From Butyrivibrio sp. (GTDB taxonomy: Bacteria; Bacillota; Clostridia; Lachnospirales; Lachnospiraceae), in the NCBI GenBank assembly GCA_015056565.1, contig SVGB01000002.1:62001-126000 (forward strand): DNA of 64,000 nucleotides, written 5' to 3'. Position numbers and translations under genes: made by a program. Of this stretch, positions 8,120-17,413 are shown piece by piece. Under the pieces are notes generated by a model. It was not told the DNA's origin, made no database searches, and worked only from the letters and a program-made list of their open reading frames with translations. Position 1 is the stretch's first letter. Each line of letters opens with the position of its first letter.

Positions 8120-9223
8120 TCAATCATTATTCTCGATATATATTATCTCATCGAGAGCTTTATCCATTTCTTCCCTTGATACAGTATCATCAACAAAAGC
8201 TTTACCAATCTTCTTAAGAAGAACAAATTTAATCTTGTCAGAATCTGACTTCTTATCAGATTTTGTCAGATCAAGTACAGCTTCTTTATCAATATCTTCA
8301 ATAGATATTGGAAGGTTAAAAGGTACAAACATATCCCTTATTTCATAGTATTCCTCCATTGAAAGAAGACCTCTTTTCCATGAAATAAAGGCAGCTGCTA
8401 TTGATCCAAGAGCAACGCATTCACCATGAAACATCTCAAAATCTTTATGTTTTTCAATGGCATGACCAAGTGTGTGTCCGAAATTAAGAAGCATTCTGTC
8501 AGCTTTTTCAGTAGGGTCTTTTTCTACAACTGCTCTTTTGATATCACAACTGCGCTTAACCATTTCGAGAACAATTTCAGGATCTTTGTCATTAATTTCG
8601 TACATATTATCAATGAGCCATGTATAGAAGTGCTCGTCCTTGATTAGACCATATTTCATAACTTCAGCAAACCCTGAAGCATACTGACGATCATCTAATG
8701 TATTAAGTGTTGAAACGTTCATATAGACAAGTCTTGGCATATAAAAAGCGCCTACCATGTTTTTTACACCGCCAAGATCAACGCCTGTCTTCCCACCGAC
8801 ACTACTATCTGTCTGAGAAAGAAGTGTTGTAGGAATCTGTATAAAAGAAACTCCTCTTAGATATGAAGCGGCTGCAAAACCACACATATCGCCTACAACT
8901 CCGCCGCCCAGTGCAAGAAGAAGGTCGTGTCTGTCAAAATGCCTCTCCATTAAAAACTCGTAAATCTTTTTGATCTCATCAAGATTTTTGTGTTCTTCAC
9001 CAGCTGGAATTGCATATGTGACAACAGTGTCAAAATCATTACCAAGAGCATTAACTACTTCATTAGCATACAGCTTTTCAACATTGGTATCTGTGATCAC
9101 AGCAATTTTTCTTTTCTCAAATCCAAGATCTGATATCTCATCCTTAAGGCCAGAAAAATCAGAAGCAAAAACAATATCGTAGCAAGGTTTGTTATTGTAG
9201 TTTACTGTTAATCTATTATCCAT
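8120..9223 (-). CDS. aroB: 3-dehydroquinate synthase
   Basis: AroB converts DAHP to 3-dehydroquinate, the second step of the shikimate pathway, using NAD and a divalent metal. The 367-residue protein has the expected length, the NAD-binding GGGVVGDMCGF segment (about 106-116), QTDSSVGGKTG and the metal-binding GHTLGHAIE with a later His in MFHGE. The ATG at 9223 has AGAGGT upstream. No other shikimate genes are present here; it sits between sepF and lspA and is separated from sepF by a terminator. Confidence 0.96.
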   Translation of the reverse strand: MDNRLTVNYNNKPCYDIVFASDFSGLKDEISDLGFEKRKIAVITDTNVEKLYANEVVNALGNDFDTVVTYAIPAGEEHKNLDEIKKIYEFLMERHFDRHDLLLALGGGVVGDMCGFAAASYLRGVSFIQIPTTLLSQTDSSVGGKTGVDLGGVKNMVGAFYMPRLVYMNVSTLNTLDDRQYASGFAEVMKYGLIKDEHFYTWLIDNMYEINDKDPEIVLEMVKRSCDIKRAVVEKDPTEKADRMLLNFGHTLGHAIEKHKDFEMFHGECVALGSIAAAFISWKRGLLSMEEYYEIRDMFVPFNLPISIEDIDKEAVLDLTKSDKKSDSDKIKFVLLKKIGKAFVDDTVSREEMDKALDEIIYIENND

Positions 9224-9239
9224 TTTATACCTCTATTCA

Positions 9240-9280
9240 TAAAAAAAGCTGTTGACTGTAATTCTACATGTCAACAGCCT
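9240..9280 (-). terminator. Rho-independent terminator of sepF
   Basis: On the minus strand GGCTGTTGAC pairs with GTCAACAGCT around a 13-base loop and is followed by seven Ts. It starts just past the sepF stop and separates sepF from aroB. Confidence 0.85.
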
Positions 9281-9285
9281 GTATT

Positions 9286-9801
9286 TTAATCGATCTGCTG
9301 TGGTCCCTCTGAAATACCGCCTCCAAAGGTACCATTTAAAATGTTCTGGAAATCACCTGAAATATCTACTGAAGCAGGTGTAATAATGAATATATATCTT
9401 GAAATCTTCTGAAGATTACCAGATATCGCAAAGCATGAACCAGAAGTAAAATCAATGATTCTCTGAGCAATATCCACGTCAAGACCTTCAAGATTAAGTA
9501 CCACAGTGCGATTAGCAAGAAGTGTCTCTGTAATCTCCCTTGCATCCTCTACTGAAGTTGGTTTGATCACACAAACCTCCATGCCAGCAGCTGAAAGAGA
9601 TTTCTTGGGTCTGGGAGTTACCTTGGCAGGTTTCTTTTCTTCCTTAACTTCAATACTAGGATCGTCTTTTCCAATAGGAGTCTGACTATTTATTGAATCC
9701 ACCTTAGAAGTTGTGAAGGAATCATCAGGCTCATCGTAATATCCTTGATCTTCATCCCCATTAAGCTGAATCGCTGTTAAAAATTTATCCACAAAACTCA
9801 T
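9286..9801 (-). CDS. sepF: Cell division protein SepF
   Basis: SepF binds FtsZ filaments and tethers the Z ring to the membrane. The 171-residue protein begins with a short amphipathic start (MSFVDKFLTAIQL) typical of the membrane anchor, then a variable acidic linker to about residue 90, then the conserved SepF domain with IKPTSVEDAREI and the dimer-interface GSCFAISGN region. The start is supported by GAGGAG upstream. It has its own sigma-A type promoter at 9846-9875 and terminator at 9240-9280. It lies downstream of the shape and wall genes at 9.9-19.8 kb. Confidence 0.93.
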   Translation of the reverse strand: MSFVDKFLTAIQLNGDEDQGYYDEPDDSFTTSKVDSINSQTPIGKDDPSIEVKEEKKPAKVTPRPKKSLSAAGMEVCVIKPTSVEDAREITETLLANRTVVLNLEGLDVDIAQRIIDFTSGSCFAISGNLQKISRYIFIITPASVDISGDFQNILNGTFGGGISEGPQQID

Positions 9802-9845
9802 TTTCTCAAATGCTCCTCATAAAAAATATCCCAACAATCATCTAG

Positions 9846-9875
9846 ATTTTATCGCAAACTATAACCCCATGTCAA
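9846..9875 (-). promoter_or_regulatory. Sigma-A type promoter of sepF
   Basis: On the minus strand TTGACA (9870-9875), an 18-base spacer and TAAAAT (9846-9851) stand about 45 bases upstream of the sepF ATG. The -35 box is perfect. Confidence 0.75.
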
Positions 9876-9921
9876 ATTTTTGTAACATATTTCTCAGTAA
9901 TTATGCGAACAAAATATGCAT

Positions 9922-11472
9922 TTAATTATTTGTGACAGCATTGTCAGATTCTTCTGTACTTTCTTGCTGGTTTTCATCCTCAGAAGTTTCACTACTACTA
10001 TCATCAGTGTCAGAAATTTCCTCTGTTTCTTCTGAAATAATTGATGACTCTTCCGAAGCCGAAGAGCTTTCCTGGGCAGATTTTGCATTGGCATCTACAG
10101 TTGTTGAGTCAAGAACAATATAGTCGTATACATTAAGACCATATGTGGTATTTGAGCGAACTATAGAGTATTCTTCATTTTGATATAAAATACTTATCTG
10201 CCTGAAATCTGCGTAACCCTTATTGATATTATAAACACCAATAAGAGAATCTGTTTTACTTACAGTATATCTATCGTTGCTATCCGTTTTGATCAGAGTA
10301 TCCCCAGATCGCAATGTATCTGTATCAAGATAATAGACAGTCTCTGTTTCGTTGTAGATAGATACACCTACAATTTCAGAGGTCTCATTGCCCTGTTCAT
10401 CATACTTAACCCTTAAAACGCCAGTAGAATTGTCATTGTTCTTTATCACATAGTCCTTGGGAACAAGATAGAAATTCTTATCTACTATGGCAGAATTAGG
10501 GATCTTAAGTCCTGTATCATCCTCTGTAATAAGCTCAATATTAAGAAAACGGTCTCTGCAGAAGGTTATCATGGAATTAGTAAATGTAAGCTGAACAAAG
10601 CTTTCTCCGTCAGCATTTGTATAAGCACTTACTTTTCCCCAGGATTCATCCTGGTTTTTAATAAATCTGACCTTTACATACTCAAGGTCTACAAGCTCCT
10701 GAACCTTTTTTTCGTCATCTTCCTCGATAATTACTGACCATTCCTCACTGGTACAGAGTTTGTAAACAGGATCACCAGCTTTTACAAGAGTATTGTTTAT
10801 TAGCTGATGCTTTTCATAAGTGGAATTATCAAACACAGCAGAGTTCATCTTCTCAAGTGTCAGGTCTTCAAATCCGTCAGTAGAATAAACTACAATACCT
10901 GTATCAGGTGCAAATTTATAATTTATAGACTGCAGTGTTCCACTGTTGGCATTAAGTGACTGGATATTAGAAAGAACTGAGCTATTTGAAAGCTTTTGCA
11001 CAGTACCGTCAAGACTTACTTTAAAGTCATATACTGTATGGAAGTTTAACGGATCAAAAGAGCTGTCGAAATTAACTATCTGTGTCCTGAGTTCTGCCAG
11101 ATCCTCTTCGCTTAAAGAAACTTCTTCAGATCCCTGGGATTTAAGATAATCGAGAAGCTGTCCAGATTCATCAACAGTATAGACAAGATTTCCAACAGCT
11201 ACCCTTCCACCTTCAGTAGCAAAATAATTGACATATCCAGCTGTATCACTTTCAATTATCTTCTCATCTCTGACTGCGACAGCATCATAGATATTGTTAG
11301 TGGAAAGAGCTCCCTCCATTACTTCATATCCAACTATATGATCCCTACGAAAATAAGTAATAACGCTGATTATGATGTAAATTGCCATTACAGCAAAAAA
11401 CACCATTCCTATATTTATATTATTAATGTTTTTGGGATATTTGGTAACTTTTGAATTACCAGAATTAGCCAT
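9922..11472 (-). CDS. HlyD-like membrane protein of unknown partner
   Basis: This 516-residue protein has one membrane segment near the N-terminus (about 22-41) and an outward domain resembling HlyD-type membrane fusion proteins, with the split lipoyl/barrel-sandwich pattern around residues 48-105 and beta-rich segments to about 445. The C-terminal 60 residues are Ser/Glu/Asp-rich low complexity. HlyD-type proteins normally join inner-membrane exporters to an outer channel, but there is no ABC, MFS or RND partner here. It lies between the P-loop protein and sepF, so a role in envelope assembly or division is inferred from context only. The start is the ATG at 11472. Confidence 0.7.
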   Translation of the reverse strand: MANSGNSKVTKYPKNINNINIGMVFFAVMAIYIIISVITYFRRDHIVGYEVMEGALSTNNIYDAVAVRDEKIIESDTAGYVNYFATEGGRVAVGNLVYTVDESGQLLDYLKSQGSEEVSLSEEDLAELRTQIVNFDSSFDPLNFHTVYDFKVSLDGTVQKLSNSSVLSNIQSLNANSGTLQSINYKFAPDTGIVVYSTDGFEDLTLEKMNSAVFDNSTYEKHQLINNTLVKAGDPVYKLCTSEEWSVIIEEDDEKKVQELVDLEYVKVRFIKNQDESWGKVSAYTNADGESFVQLTFTNSMITFCRDRFLNIELITEDDTGLKIPNSAIVDKNFYLVPKDYVIKNNDNSTGVLRVKYDEQGNETSEIVGVSIYNETETVYYLDTDTLRSGDTLIKTDSNDRYTVSKTDSLIGVYNINKGYADFRQISILYQNEEYSIVRSNTTYGLNVYDYIVLDSTTVDANAKSAQESSSASEESSIISEETEEISDTDDSSSETSEDENQQESTEESDNAVTNN

Positions 11473-11502
11473 TGAAATAAATCCTTAAAAATATTTTCAG
11501 AA

Positions 11503-11530
11503 TATAAGCCGCGGATAGCCGCGGCTTATA
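11503..11530. repeat. Perfect 12-bp GC-rich inverted repeat between two genes
   Basis: TATAAGCCGCGG and CCGCGGCTTATA flank a 4-base loop between the P-loop gene and the HlyD-like gene. A strong hairpin is certain, but the minus-strand 3' side has only scattered Ts. It may be a weak terminator or an mRNA processing and stability hairpin that sets the ratio of the two products. Confidence 0.6.
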
Positions 11531-11546
11531 GAAAAATCATCTTATA

Positions 11547-11966
11547 TTAGAGTGAAATAACAACTTTTGACTTAACAGCCTCAGGAAGCTCTGACTCATC
11601 AAGTGAGAGGCTAAGGACGAAGTCTACTCCGAACTTCTCGCTGAGCTTATCAAGTTTATCTATCGTTGCTGTAATGTCAGCACCTTCAAGACAGGAAATC
11701 TTAAGGAAACTATCAAAATACATTTGCTGGAGATCATGGTCCTGTGAAATAATACCACTGACAAATCCAATAAATTCATCAGGATTTGTTATACAAAAAT
11801 CTGTTACTACGATCAAACGGATCTTATTATTAAGTTCATACATGTGCTTTGTGTTCTTGTCTAGAAATACAACACTTCCAAGAACGTTTTTTACCTCGGT
11901 GTTAACTTTGTCTAAGAGGCATTTTGTCTTTCCCTTTCCCTTTTTCCCAACAATTAACTGAACCAT
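11547..11966 (-). CDS. Small P-loop ATPase-like protein
   Basis: This 139-residue protein has an N-terminal Walker A motif GKKGKGKTK (about 7-15) after a hydrophobic strand, then two further hydrophobic strands with Asp (VVFLD at about 34-38 and LIVVTDF at about 51-57) as in a minimal P-loop fold. Such proteins in Lachnospiraceae are sometimes labelled PilT-like, but PilT hallmarks are absent. The start at 11966 is chosen because GGAGG lies about 8 bases upstream; two in-frame starts further up are too close to it. It lies between the carboxypeptidase lipoprotein and the HlyD-like gene, suggesting an envelope-related role. No function is certain. Confidence 0.75.
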   Translation of the reverse strand: MVQLIVGKKGKGKTKCLLDKVNTEVKNVLGSVVFLDKNTKHMYELNNKIRLIVVTDFCITNPDEFIGFVSGIISQDHDLQQMYFDSFLKISCLEGADITATIDKLDKLSEKFGVDFVLSLSLDESELPEAVKSKVVISL

Positions 11967-12034
11967 CGGCATACCCTCCTGCAAGTAGAAATTTTATAGA
12001 TTAATTATAAGTTATTAGGTGGTAAAAGACAACC

Positions 12035-13000
12035 TCAACCTGCAATTTCATTCAGCAAAGACGACATATCATTATATAAAGAGCCACTGTCTGTATCACG
12101 CATTATTACTGAGATATATGGGTTTCCACTTACATCCCTTGCAAGCAGTATAAGGCAGTGTCCGGCAGCTGTAGTAGTTCCTGTTTTACCTCCAATTACT
12201 GTAACGCCCTGAGGCATTGACTGCTCTCCTCTTATGTAGGCATTTGTGTTAGCCACTGATACTTCTTTTGATGTGCCCTTAGAATCAAGGTAAGTAGTGT
12301 TATATTCAGTCATGTTGATGATCTCACTAAAAGTATCATATTCCATTGCAGCATTAAATATCAGATACATATCGTATGCTGTAACGTAGTGGTCATCTGC
12401 CGTAAGGCCATGAGGATTTACAAAATGGGAATTAGTAGCTCCAATGCGCTTTGCTTCTGTATTCATAAGATTTACAAAGCCTTCAATTGAATCAGATACA
12501 TTAGAAGCTATAAGATTTGCAACATCGTTAGCAGAATAAATAAGAAGGAGCCTTAGTGCCTGGTCCAAAGTCATCCTGTCGCCTTCTTTAAGGCCAATCT
12601 TCTGTGCTCCACTTTCATCAACATAAACATCTGGGCCTGCAACCAGGACCTGATCCAAAGTTCCGTATTTAAGTGCCACGTATGCTGTCATAATTTTCGT
12701 AAGACTTGCAGGCTGTACCTGCAGATTTACATTCTTGGCATATAGGGTCTGTTTTCTGTTCAAGTCAAAAAGTCCTGCACTTGCCTGTTCTGAAAGAGAT
12801 ACTTCAGAGTCTGTAATATCTGTGTCTACCACACACAGATCCGAGGCAAATGTAGGATATATTTGATCTTCTCTGTTTCCTGATGATGAGGAACTTACCT
12901 GATATTTTGAAGAATAAGATATTCCTGAACAACCAGTAATGCTAATAGTGAGTAAACTTAAAGCTAATATTACTGAAAGCAGCTTATTTGTACATTTCAC
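12035..13000 (-). CDS. D-alanyl-D-alanine carboxypeptidase lipoprotein (peptidase S11)
   Basis: This is the second S11 D,D-carboxypeptidase in the window, acting on peptidoglycan stem peptides outside the cell. From the GTG at 13000 the 321-residue product begins with a signal peptide ending in lipobox ITGC (Cys24), so it should be lipid-anchored, followed by a Ser-rich linker. Catalytic motifs are SLTK (Ser99, Lys102), SAN (156-158) and KTG (272-274), all intact. It is short and lacks the C-terminal beta domain. The start overlaps the end of mgsA by 17 bases; a TTG three codons upstream and closer to GGGGAG is an alternative. Confidence 0.88.
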   Translation of the reverse strand: MKCTNKLLSVILALSLLTISITGCSGISYSSKYQVSSSSSGNREDQIYPTFASDLCVVDTDITDSEVSLSEQASAGLFDLNRKQTLYAKNVNLQVQPASLTKIMTAYVALKYGTLDQVLVAGPDVYVDESGAQKIGLKEGDRMTLDQALRLLLIYSANDVANLIASNVSDSIEGFVNLMNTEAKRIGATNSHFVNPHGLTADDHYVTAYDMYLIFNAAMEYDTFSEIINMTEYNTTYLDSKGTSKEVSVANTNAYIRGEQSMPQGVTVIGGKTGTTTAAGHCLILLARDVSGNPYISVIMRDTDSGSLYNDMSSLLNEIAG

Positions 13001-13379
13001 GCCACTCAAGATCTCCCCTGTCAAGTGATTTAATAAGAAGTTCAGCTGAAGCAAGATTAGTAGCTACAGGAATATTATGCATATCACATAAGGTCATGAC
13101 ATTGTTGATGTCAGGTTCATGGGACTTAACGGTAAGTGGATCACGAAGAAAGATAACAAGATCGATCTCGTTGTGCTCGATTGCAGCACCAAGCTGCTGA
13201 GATCCCCCCAGATGTCCAGCAAGATACTTGTGTACTGACAGATTAGTCACCTCTTCTATAAGTCTTCCTGTTGTACCTGTAGCATAAAGATCATTTTTAC
13301 TAAGTATACCCCTGTATGCAATACAGAAATTCTGCATAAGTTTCTTTTTTGCGTCATGTGCTATAAGTGCGATGTTCAT
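12984..13379 (-). CDS. mgsA: Methylglyoxal synthase
   Basis: MgsA converts dihydroxyacetone phosphate to methylglyoxal and phosphate, a bypass used when phosphorylated sugars accumulate. The 131-residue protein shows the family pattern: AHDAKK near the start, the phosphate-binding GTTGR loop (about 35-39), the catalytic Asp in FLRDPL and the SHEPD histidine, then IPVATN. It lies between rodA and a carboxypeptidase gene, a frequent location of mgsA in Firmicutes. Its substrate is also the product of the dhaKLM enzyme in this window, though the operons are separate. GGAGGG lies upstream of the ATG. Confidence 0.93.
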   Translation of the reverse strand: MNIALIAHDAKKKLMQNFCIAYRGILSKNDLYATGTTGRLIEEVTNLSVHKYLAGHLGGSQQLGAAIEHNEIDLVIFLRDPLTVKSHEPDINNVMTLCDMHNIPVATNLASAELLIKSLDRGDLEWREMYK

Positions 13380-13403
13380 GTAACTTATACCCTCCCTGTA
13401 AAT

Positions 13404-14516
13404 TTATTTACCGCTTTGTAATCTGACGTTGAGTACAAAGCCTATACCCGCATAAACACTTATAAGTGATGTAAGTCCATAACTGACGAAAGGTAGCGGT
13501 ATTCCGGTATTTGGCATCACTCCTGTGGCAACGCCCATATTCAAAAATCCTTGAAATCCAATCCAGGCACCTACTCCGGCAGCAATTATCTCTCCAGCTT
13601 TGGAAGCTGCTCTTCTGGATATCATGAAGCATCTGATCGCTATCAAAAGAATAAGTCCAACAACCAGACACGCTCCAACAAACCCAAATTCTTCGCCTAT
13701 AACAGTAAAGATAAAGTCAGTCTGGGATTCTGAAATAAATCCTCCGTTAAGAACTGAACTGATCTCGTTGGTATTGTATCCCTTGCCATACAGCTGTCCT
13801 GAGCCAATTGCCATCATAGAATTAAGAGTCTGGTAAGCATCCGAATTGGCATAATCTTCAGGATGAAGCCATGCAAGAATACGTCTCTGCTGGTAATCGT
13901 GCAAAATACTGCTGTCGCCTTGAACTGCATTGTAGATAACAAAGAGCGCCAGCGGAATTGCTGTTCCTAAAACAACGCCCACTATCTTCAGGTTGATACC
14001 CGCCACAAATAACATTGTCGAGAAAATTATCATAACCATGATGCAGGTTGACAGATCTGGCTGAGATGCAATCAGCCCCAGCGGAGCTACCAAAAAAAGC
14101 AGACAAACAAAGACAAAACCTAGTGTTTTAACCTTGTCCTTATATCTCATAATAAACTGAGCATAAAATAAAATCAATAATATTTTAGCTGTCTCAGAGG
14201 GCTGAAAGGTAATACCAAAGAGGTTTATCCACCTTTGCGCTCCGTTTGTACTACTTCCAAGCGGAGACAAAACAAGACCAAGCAGCACCAGATTTGCAAT
14301 ATATGCAAGAATGAAAAGTCTTGTAAACCATAGGTAATCAAGTAGTGAAATAAACACCATTGCTATGATACCGCCGATCATACCTGCAATCTGTTTGTTC
14401 CTCGATGAAGGATCAGCTGAGCTGATTGCCATTATTCCAATTGTAGTAAGTGCGATCACCATGATCACAAGCATAAAATCGTAATCGATGATCTTATATC
14501 TTTTGATGTAATTCAT
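13404..14516 (-). CDS. rodA: RodA peptidoglycan polymerase (FtsW/RodA/SpoVE family)
   Basis: RodA is a SEDS-family glycosyltransferase that polymerises lipid II during side-wall elongation, paired with PBP2. The 370-residue protein has about ten membrane segments and the conserved periplasmic loop with QPSE (FQPSETAKI) and the later MPNTGIPLPFVSYG signature. It lies 8 bases downstream of the PBP2 gene, the expected partner, and AAGGAAG supports the ATG at 14516. Family members FtsW and SpoVE are similar in sequence; the mre-PBP2 context favours RodA. Confidence 0.93.
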   Translation of the reverse strand: MNYIKRYKIIDYDFMLVIMVIALTTIGIMAISSADPSSRNKQIAGMIGGIIAMVFISLLDYLWFTRLFILAYIANLVLLGLVLSPLGSSTNGAQRWINLFGITFQPSETAKILLILFYAQFIMRYKDKVKTLGFVFVCLLFLVAPLGLIASQPDLSTCIMVMIIFSTMLFVAGINLKIVGVVLGTAIPLALFVIYNAVQGDSSILHDYQQRRILAWLHPEDYANSDAYQTLNSMMAIGSGQLYGKGYNTNEISSVLNGGFISESQTDFIFTVIGEEFGFVGACLVVGLILLIAIRCFMISRRAASKAGEIIAAGVGAWIGFQGFLNMGVATGVMPNTGIPLPFVSYGLTSLISVYAGIGFVLNVRLQSGK

Positions 14517-14524
14517 GTTCTTCC

Positions 14525-17413
14525 TTAATCTGCGTTAGTAGCTCCATCCTGCAGAGTCTGTGCAGTCCCAGAAATGATATCGTCTTCATCACGAAGTTCA
14601 AAGTAATATGACAGTGCTTCTTTTGTAATCTGTGCAGCATAGCTTGATGTATAACCATATGCTATACGGGTTGCTATTGATATCTCAGGTTTTTCATAGG
14701 GCGCATAGCACACAAAAAGTGAGTGGTTAGGCCTGTTGGTTGATTCCTGAGCTGTACCTGTTTTTCCTGCTACCTGAACACCAAGATTTGAGTAGTAAGG
14801 CTTATCCTGTACTACCTGTCTCATACCTGTGTGAATTGCATTCCAGTAGGATGCAGGCATATCAATATTATTTCTTACTGCAGCACTATAGTCCTCTAAT
14901 AGATTGCCATTGGAATCAGTAGTCTTGTCTATCAAAGTAAGGTCATAGCATGTACCATTATTAGCCACTGTCGTAACATACCTTGCAAGACCAACTGTTG
15001 TATATGAGTGAGTACCCTGTCCGATAGCAGAACGTACTGCATCCTGATCAGATACCTGTGGCTCAGATTCAGCTATCTCAATTCCAGATTTTTCAGTAAG
15101 TCCATACATATCAGCATAATTAGCGAGCTTTTCAAGACCAACATCCGGGTAATAAGTTCCTCCAACAAGTCCAAGCCTGTATCCCACTTCATAAAAAAAT
15201 ACGTTACAGGAATTCCTGATACCGCCTGTTACATTGAGTCCTCCGTGACCGCTGGGATGTATCCAGCATTTTGGCGCAGGATTTAACTTGTCAAACTGAC
15301 CGCCACAATAAATTACAGAATCGGTAGTAATAACACCCTCCATAAGTCCTGCTGTTGAAGATACCATCTTAAATGTAGAACCAGGAGCTGTTTTCTGCTG
15401 CGTCGCGTAATTGTACAAAGGATTTGAATTATCACTCCTTAGCTTTGCATAGTAAGCAGCATCAACACCGTTCGCCATAAGGTTGTTGTCATAACCAGGA
15501 TATGAAACAAGAGCAAGGACATCTCCGGTATTAACGTCAGTAACAACCATAGATCCGGTACATGGATCAAGAGCTAGCTGCGCAGGAGTTATATCAAGAT
15601 TAGATACCCTGTTTACCATAAAGGTATAGGCGCTCTCTCCACCTCTTTTCCAAACGTCAAGTTCCTCTGGATCAACCTCAACTGCTTCCTGCTCCAAAAG
15701 TGCATTGCAGACCTGGGCTCCTGATATATTACCATCCAGTAAAAGATACTTGTACAGCCTTGTCTGGAAGTCGTAATCCTCTGATAAAGAGTCATTTATA
15801 TACTTGACTATCTGTGCAAAGATTTCCTCGGAATCAGCATACTGATTGTCAATGCTGAGCTTGGAAACATCTACCCAGTTAACTGCAATAGTATATTTCA
15901 GGTATTCAGCCAGAGAAATGGTCTCATCCTTTGTCCATGCAATGTACATGGTGTCATCTCTGTCAACAAGAGATGAATCAATTATTCCGTCTGAATAAAG
16001 CATTGCAGCTATATGGCTCATGTACCATTGATATTCTTTGGAAAGATTCTCATATGGTGTCTTTTTATCTGTCAGTTCAAGCTGTATCTCGTTTAATACA
16101 TTTTCGTTTTTATTTACAAACTGCTCGTAGATAGCTCTTTCCGCTTCTCCGGCATCCTTGGCATTAAAATGATTGATATCAAGGACATCATTATCAAATA
16201 TTGCAAAATAGACATCATAGATTGGGATGACTATATTGCTGGAACTTGATGTAGAAGTAAAAGTATATGACTTTACATTCTGTATCTTTGATACCAGAAT
16301 ACCAGCCAGAGACTGCTCAATAATATTGTAGCAGGCCTCTGTAAGGTCCTTATCAATGGTAAGATACACGTCATTACCGGCTACGGAGTCAACGTAATTA
16401 CTGGTTTCTATTACCTGTCCTGTGTTATCTACATATACCGTTTCAGAGCCCTTAGTGCCCTGAAGTACGCTTTCCATGGATTGCTCAATACCAGACTTGC
16501 CGACAGTATCATTAAGGTCATAACTGGGATTTTCAAGCTGAAGCTCTAAAAGCTCATCCTCAGAGATCTTACCGGTATATCCAAGAAGCTGTGAGAAATA
16601 TTTGGAGTCAACATACTTCCTTGCAGTGCTCTCTTCAATAGAAACACCTTCAAGAACATCAGCATTCTCCATAACATCAGCCACAGTCTGATCGCTAACA
16701 TCAGAAGCAACTGTAGTATCAATGTACTTCTGATAACTGTTCTGATTCATGTTGTATCTGATGTTTAATATCTTTAAGGTCCTGTCTTTTGTATATCCTC
16801 TTCCAGGCACAAAGGTTGATGAATCATCCGGATCTTCATAATCGCCGATCTTAAAAGATCTGCACATATCATCAACAACTTCCTCAGCAGTCTTGGTCTT
16901 TTCCTCATACTTAAGATCATTGACCGATGAATGTCCATAGACATCAGCAAGGAACCTAAGAAGCTGATTACCTTCCACTGTAAACTCATAGTCTCTGTTT
17001 TCACCAAGGATAATACTAAAATCCTGATCAACGCTGTCTCCGTTATCCTCGATTATGTCTATAAGTGTATTTAAAGTATTGTTGATAGCCTTGTGCTTGC
17101 CGGAACCGGACTTATAAACGTCCTCAATCGTCACTGAATTGGCAAGTTCATTATATGCAAGAAGATTTCCTTTTCTGTCATAGATATTGCCCCTTGCTGC
17201 AGCTATTGTCTTTTCTTTCTTGATCTTTAGCTTAAATGCATCAAGATACACTTCCCCGTTGATGACCTGAAGGTAAAAGAGTCTGTACACAAGAAGGCAT
17301 GAAAGAGCGATAAGAACAGCGCAAACAACGACAGCTCTGGAAGTTATGAACTTTTTTATTTCTTCTTTAAAACTGTCAAACAAATTTCTTCGCGCTCCTT
17401 TGCTCTCTTTCAT
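14525..17413 (-). CDS. mrdA: Penicillin-binding protein 2 with a large insertion
   Basis: This is the monofunctional class B transpeptidase that cross-links side-wall peptidoglycan with RodA. One membrane anchor (about 29-50) is followed by the dimerisation/pedestal domain and the transpeptidase domain with STFK (Ser679), SCN (735-737) and KTG (884-886). At about 962 residues it is far longer than the roughly 600-720 of typical PBP2. The extra length sits mainly between a TIDKDLTEACYN segment (near 352) and the first transpeptidase strands (near 620). The ATG at 17413 overlaps mreD by 38 bases. A TTG at 17383 after AAAGGAG is an alternative start. Confidence 0.93.
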   Translation of the reverse strand: MKESKGARRNLFDSFKEEIKKFITSRAVVVCAVLIALSCLLVYRLFYLQVINGEVYLDAFKLKIKKEKTIAAARGNIYDRKGNLLAYNELANSVTIEDVYKSGSGKHKAINNTLNTLIDIIEDNGDSVDQDFSIILGENRDYEFTVEGNQLLRFLADVYGHSSVNDLKYEEKTKTAEEVVDDMCRSFKIGDYEDPDDSSTFVPGRGYTKDRTLKILNIRYNMNQNSYQKYIDTTVASDVSDQTVADVMENADVLEGVSIEESTARKYVDSKYFSQLLGYTGKISEDELLELQLENPSYDLNDTVGKSGIEQSMESVLQGTKGSETVYVDNTGQVIETSNYVDSVAGNDVYLTIDKDLTEACYNIIEQSLAGILVSKIQNVKSYTFTSTSSSSNIVIPIYDVYFAIFDNDVLDINHFNAKDAGEAERAIYEQFVNKNENVLNEIQLELTDKKTPYENLSKEYQWYMSHIAAMLYSDGIIDSSLVDRDDTMYIAWTKDETISLAEYLKYTIAVNWVDVSKLSIDNQYADSEEIFAQIVKYINDSLSEDYDFQTRLYKYLLLDGNISGAQVCNALLEQEAVEVDPEELDVWKRGGESAYTFMVNRVSNLDITPAQLALDPCTGSMVVTDVNTGDVLALVSYPGYDNNLMANGVDAAYYAKLRSDNSNPLYNYATQQKTAPGSTFKMVSSTAGLMEGVITTDSVIYCGGQFDKLNPAPKCWIHPSGHGGLNVTGGIRNSCNVFFYEVGYRLGLVGGTYYPDVGLEKLANYADMYGLTEKSGIEIAESEPQVSDQDAVRSAIGQGTHSYTTVGLARYVTTVANNGTCYDLTLIDKTTDSNGNLLEDYSAAVRNNIDMPASYWNAIHTGMRQVVQDKPYYSNLGVQVAGKTGTAQESTNRPNHSLFVCYAPYEKPEISIATRIAYGYTSSYAAQITKEALSYYFELRDEDDIISGTAQTLQDGATNAD

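Noticed and set aside
9932-10123. Ser-rich plus-strand frame opposite the HlyD-like gene
   Set aside because: It is the complement of the low-complexity Ser/Glu tail, an expected artefact.
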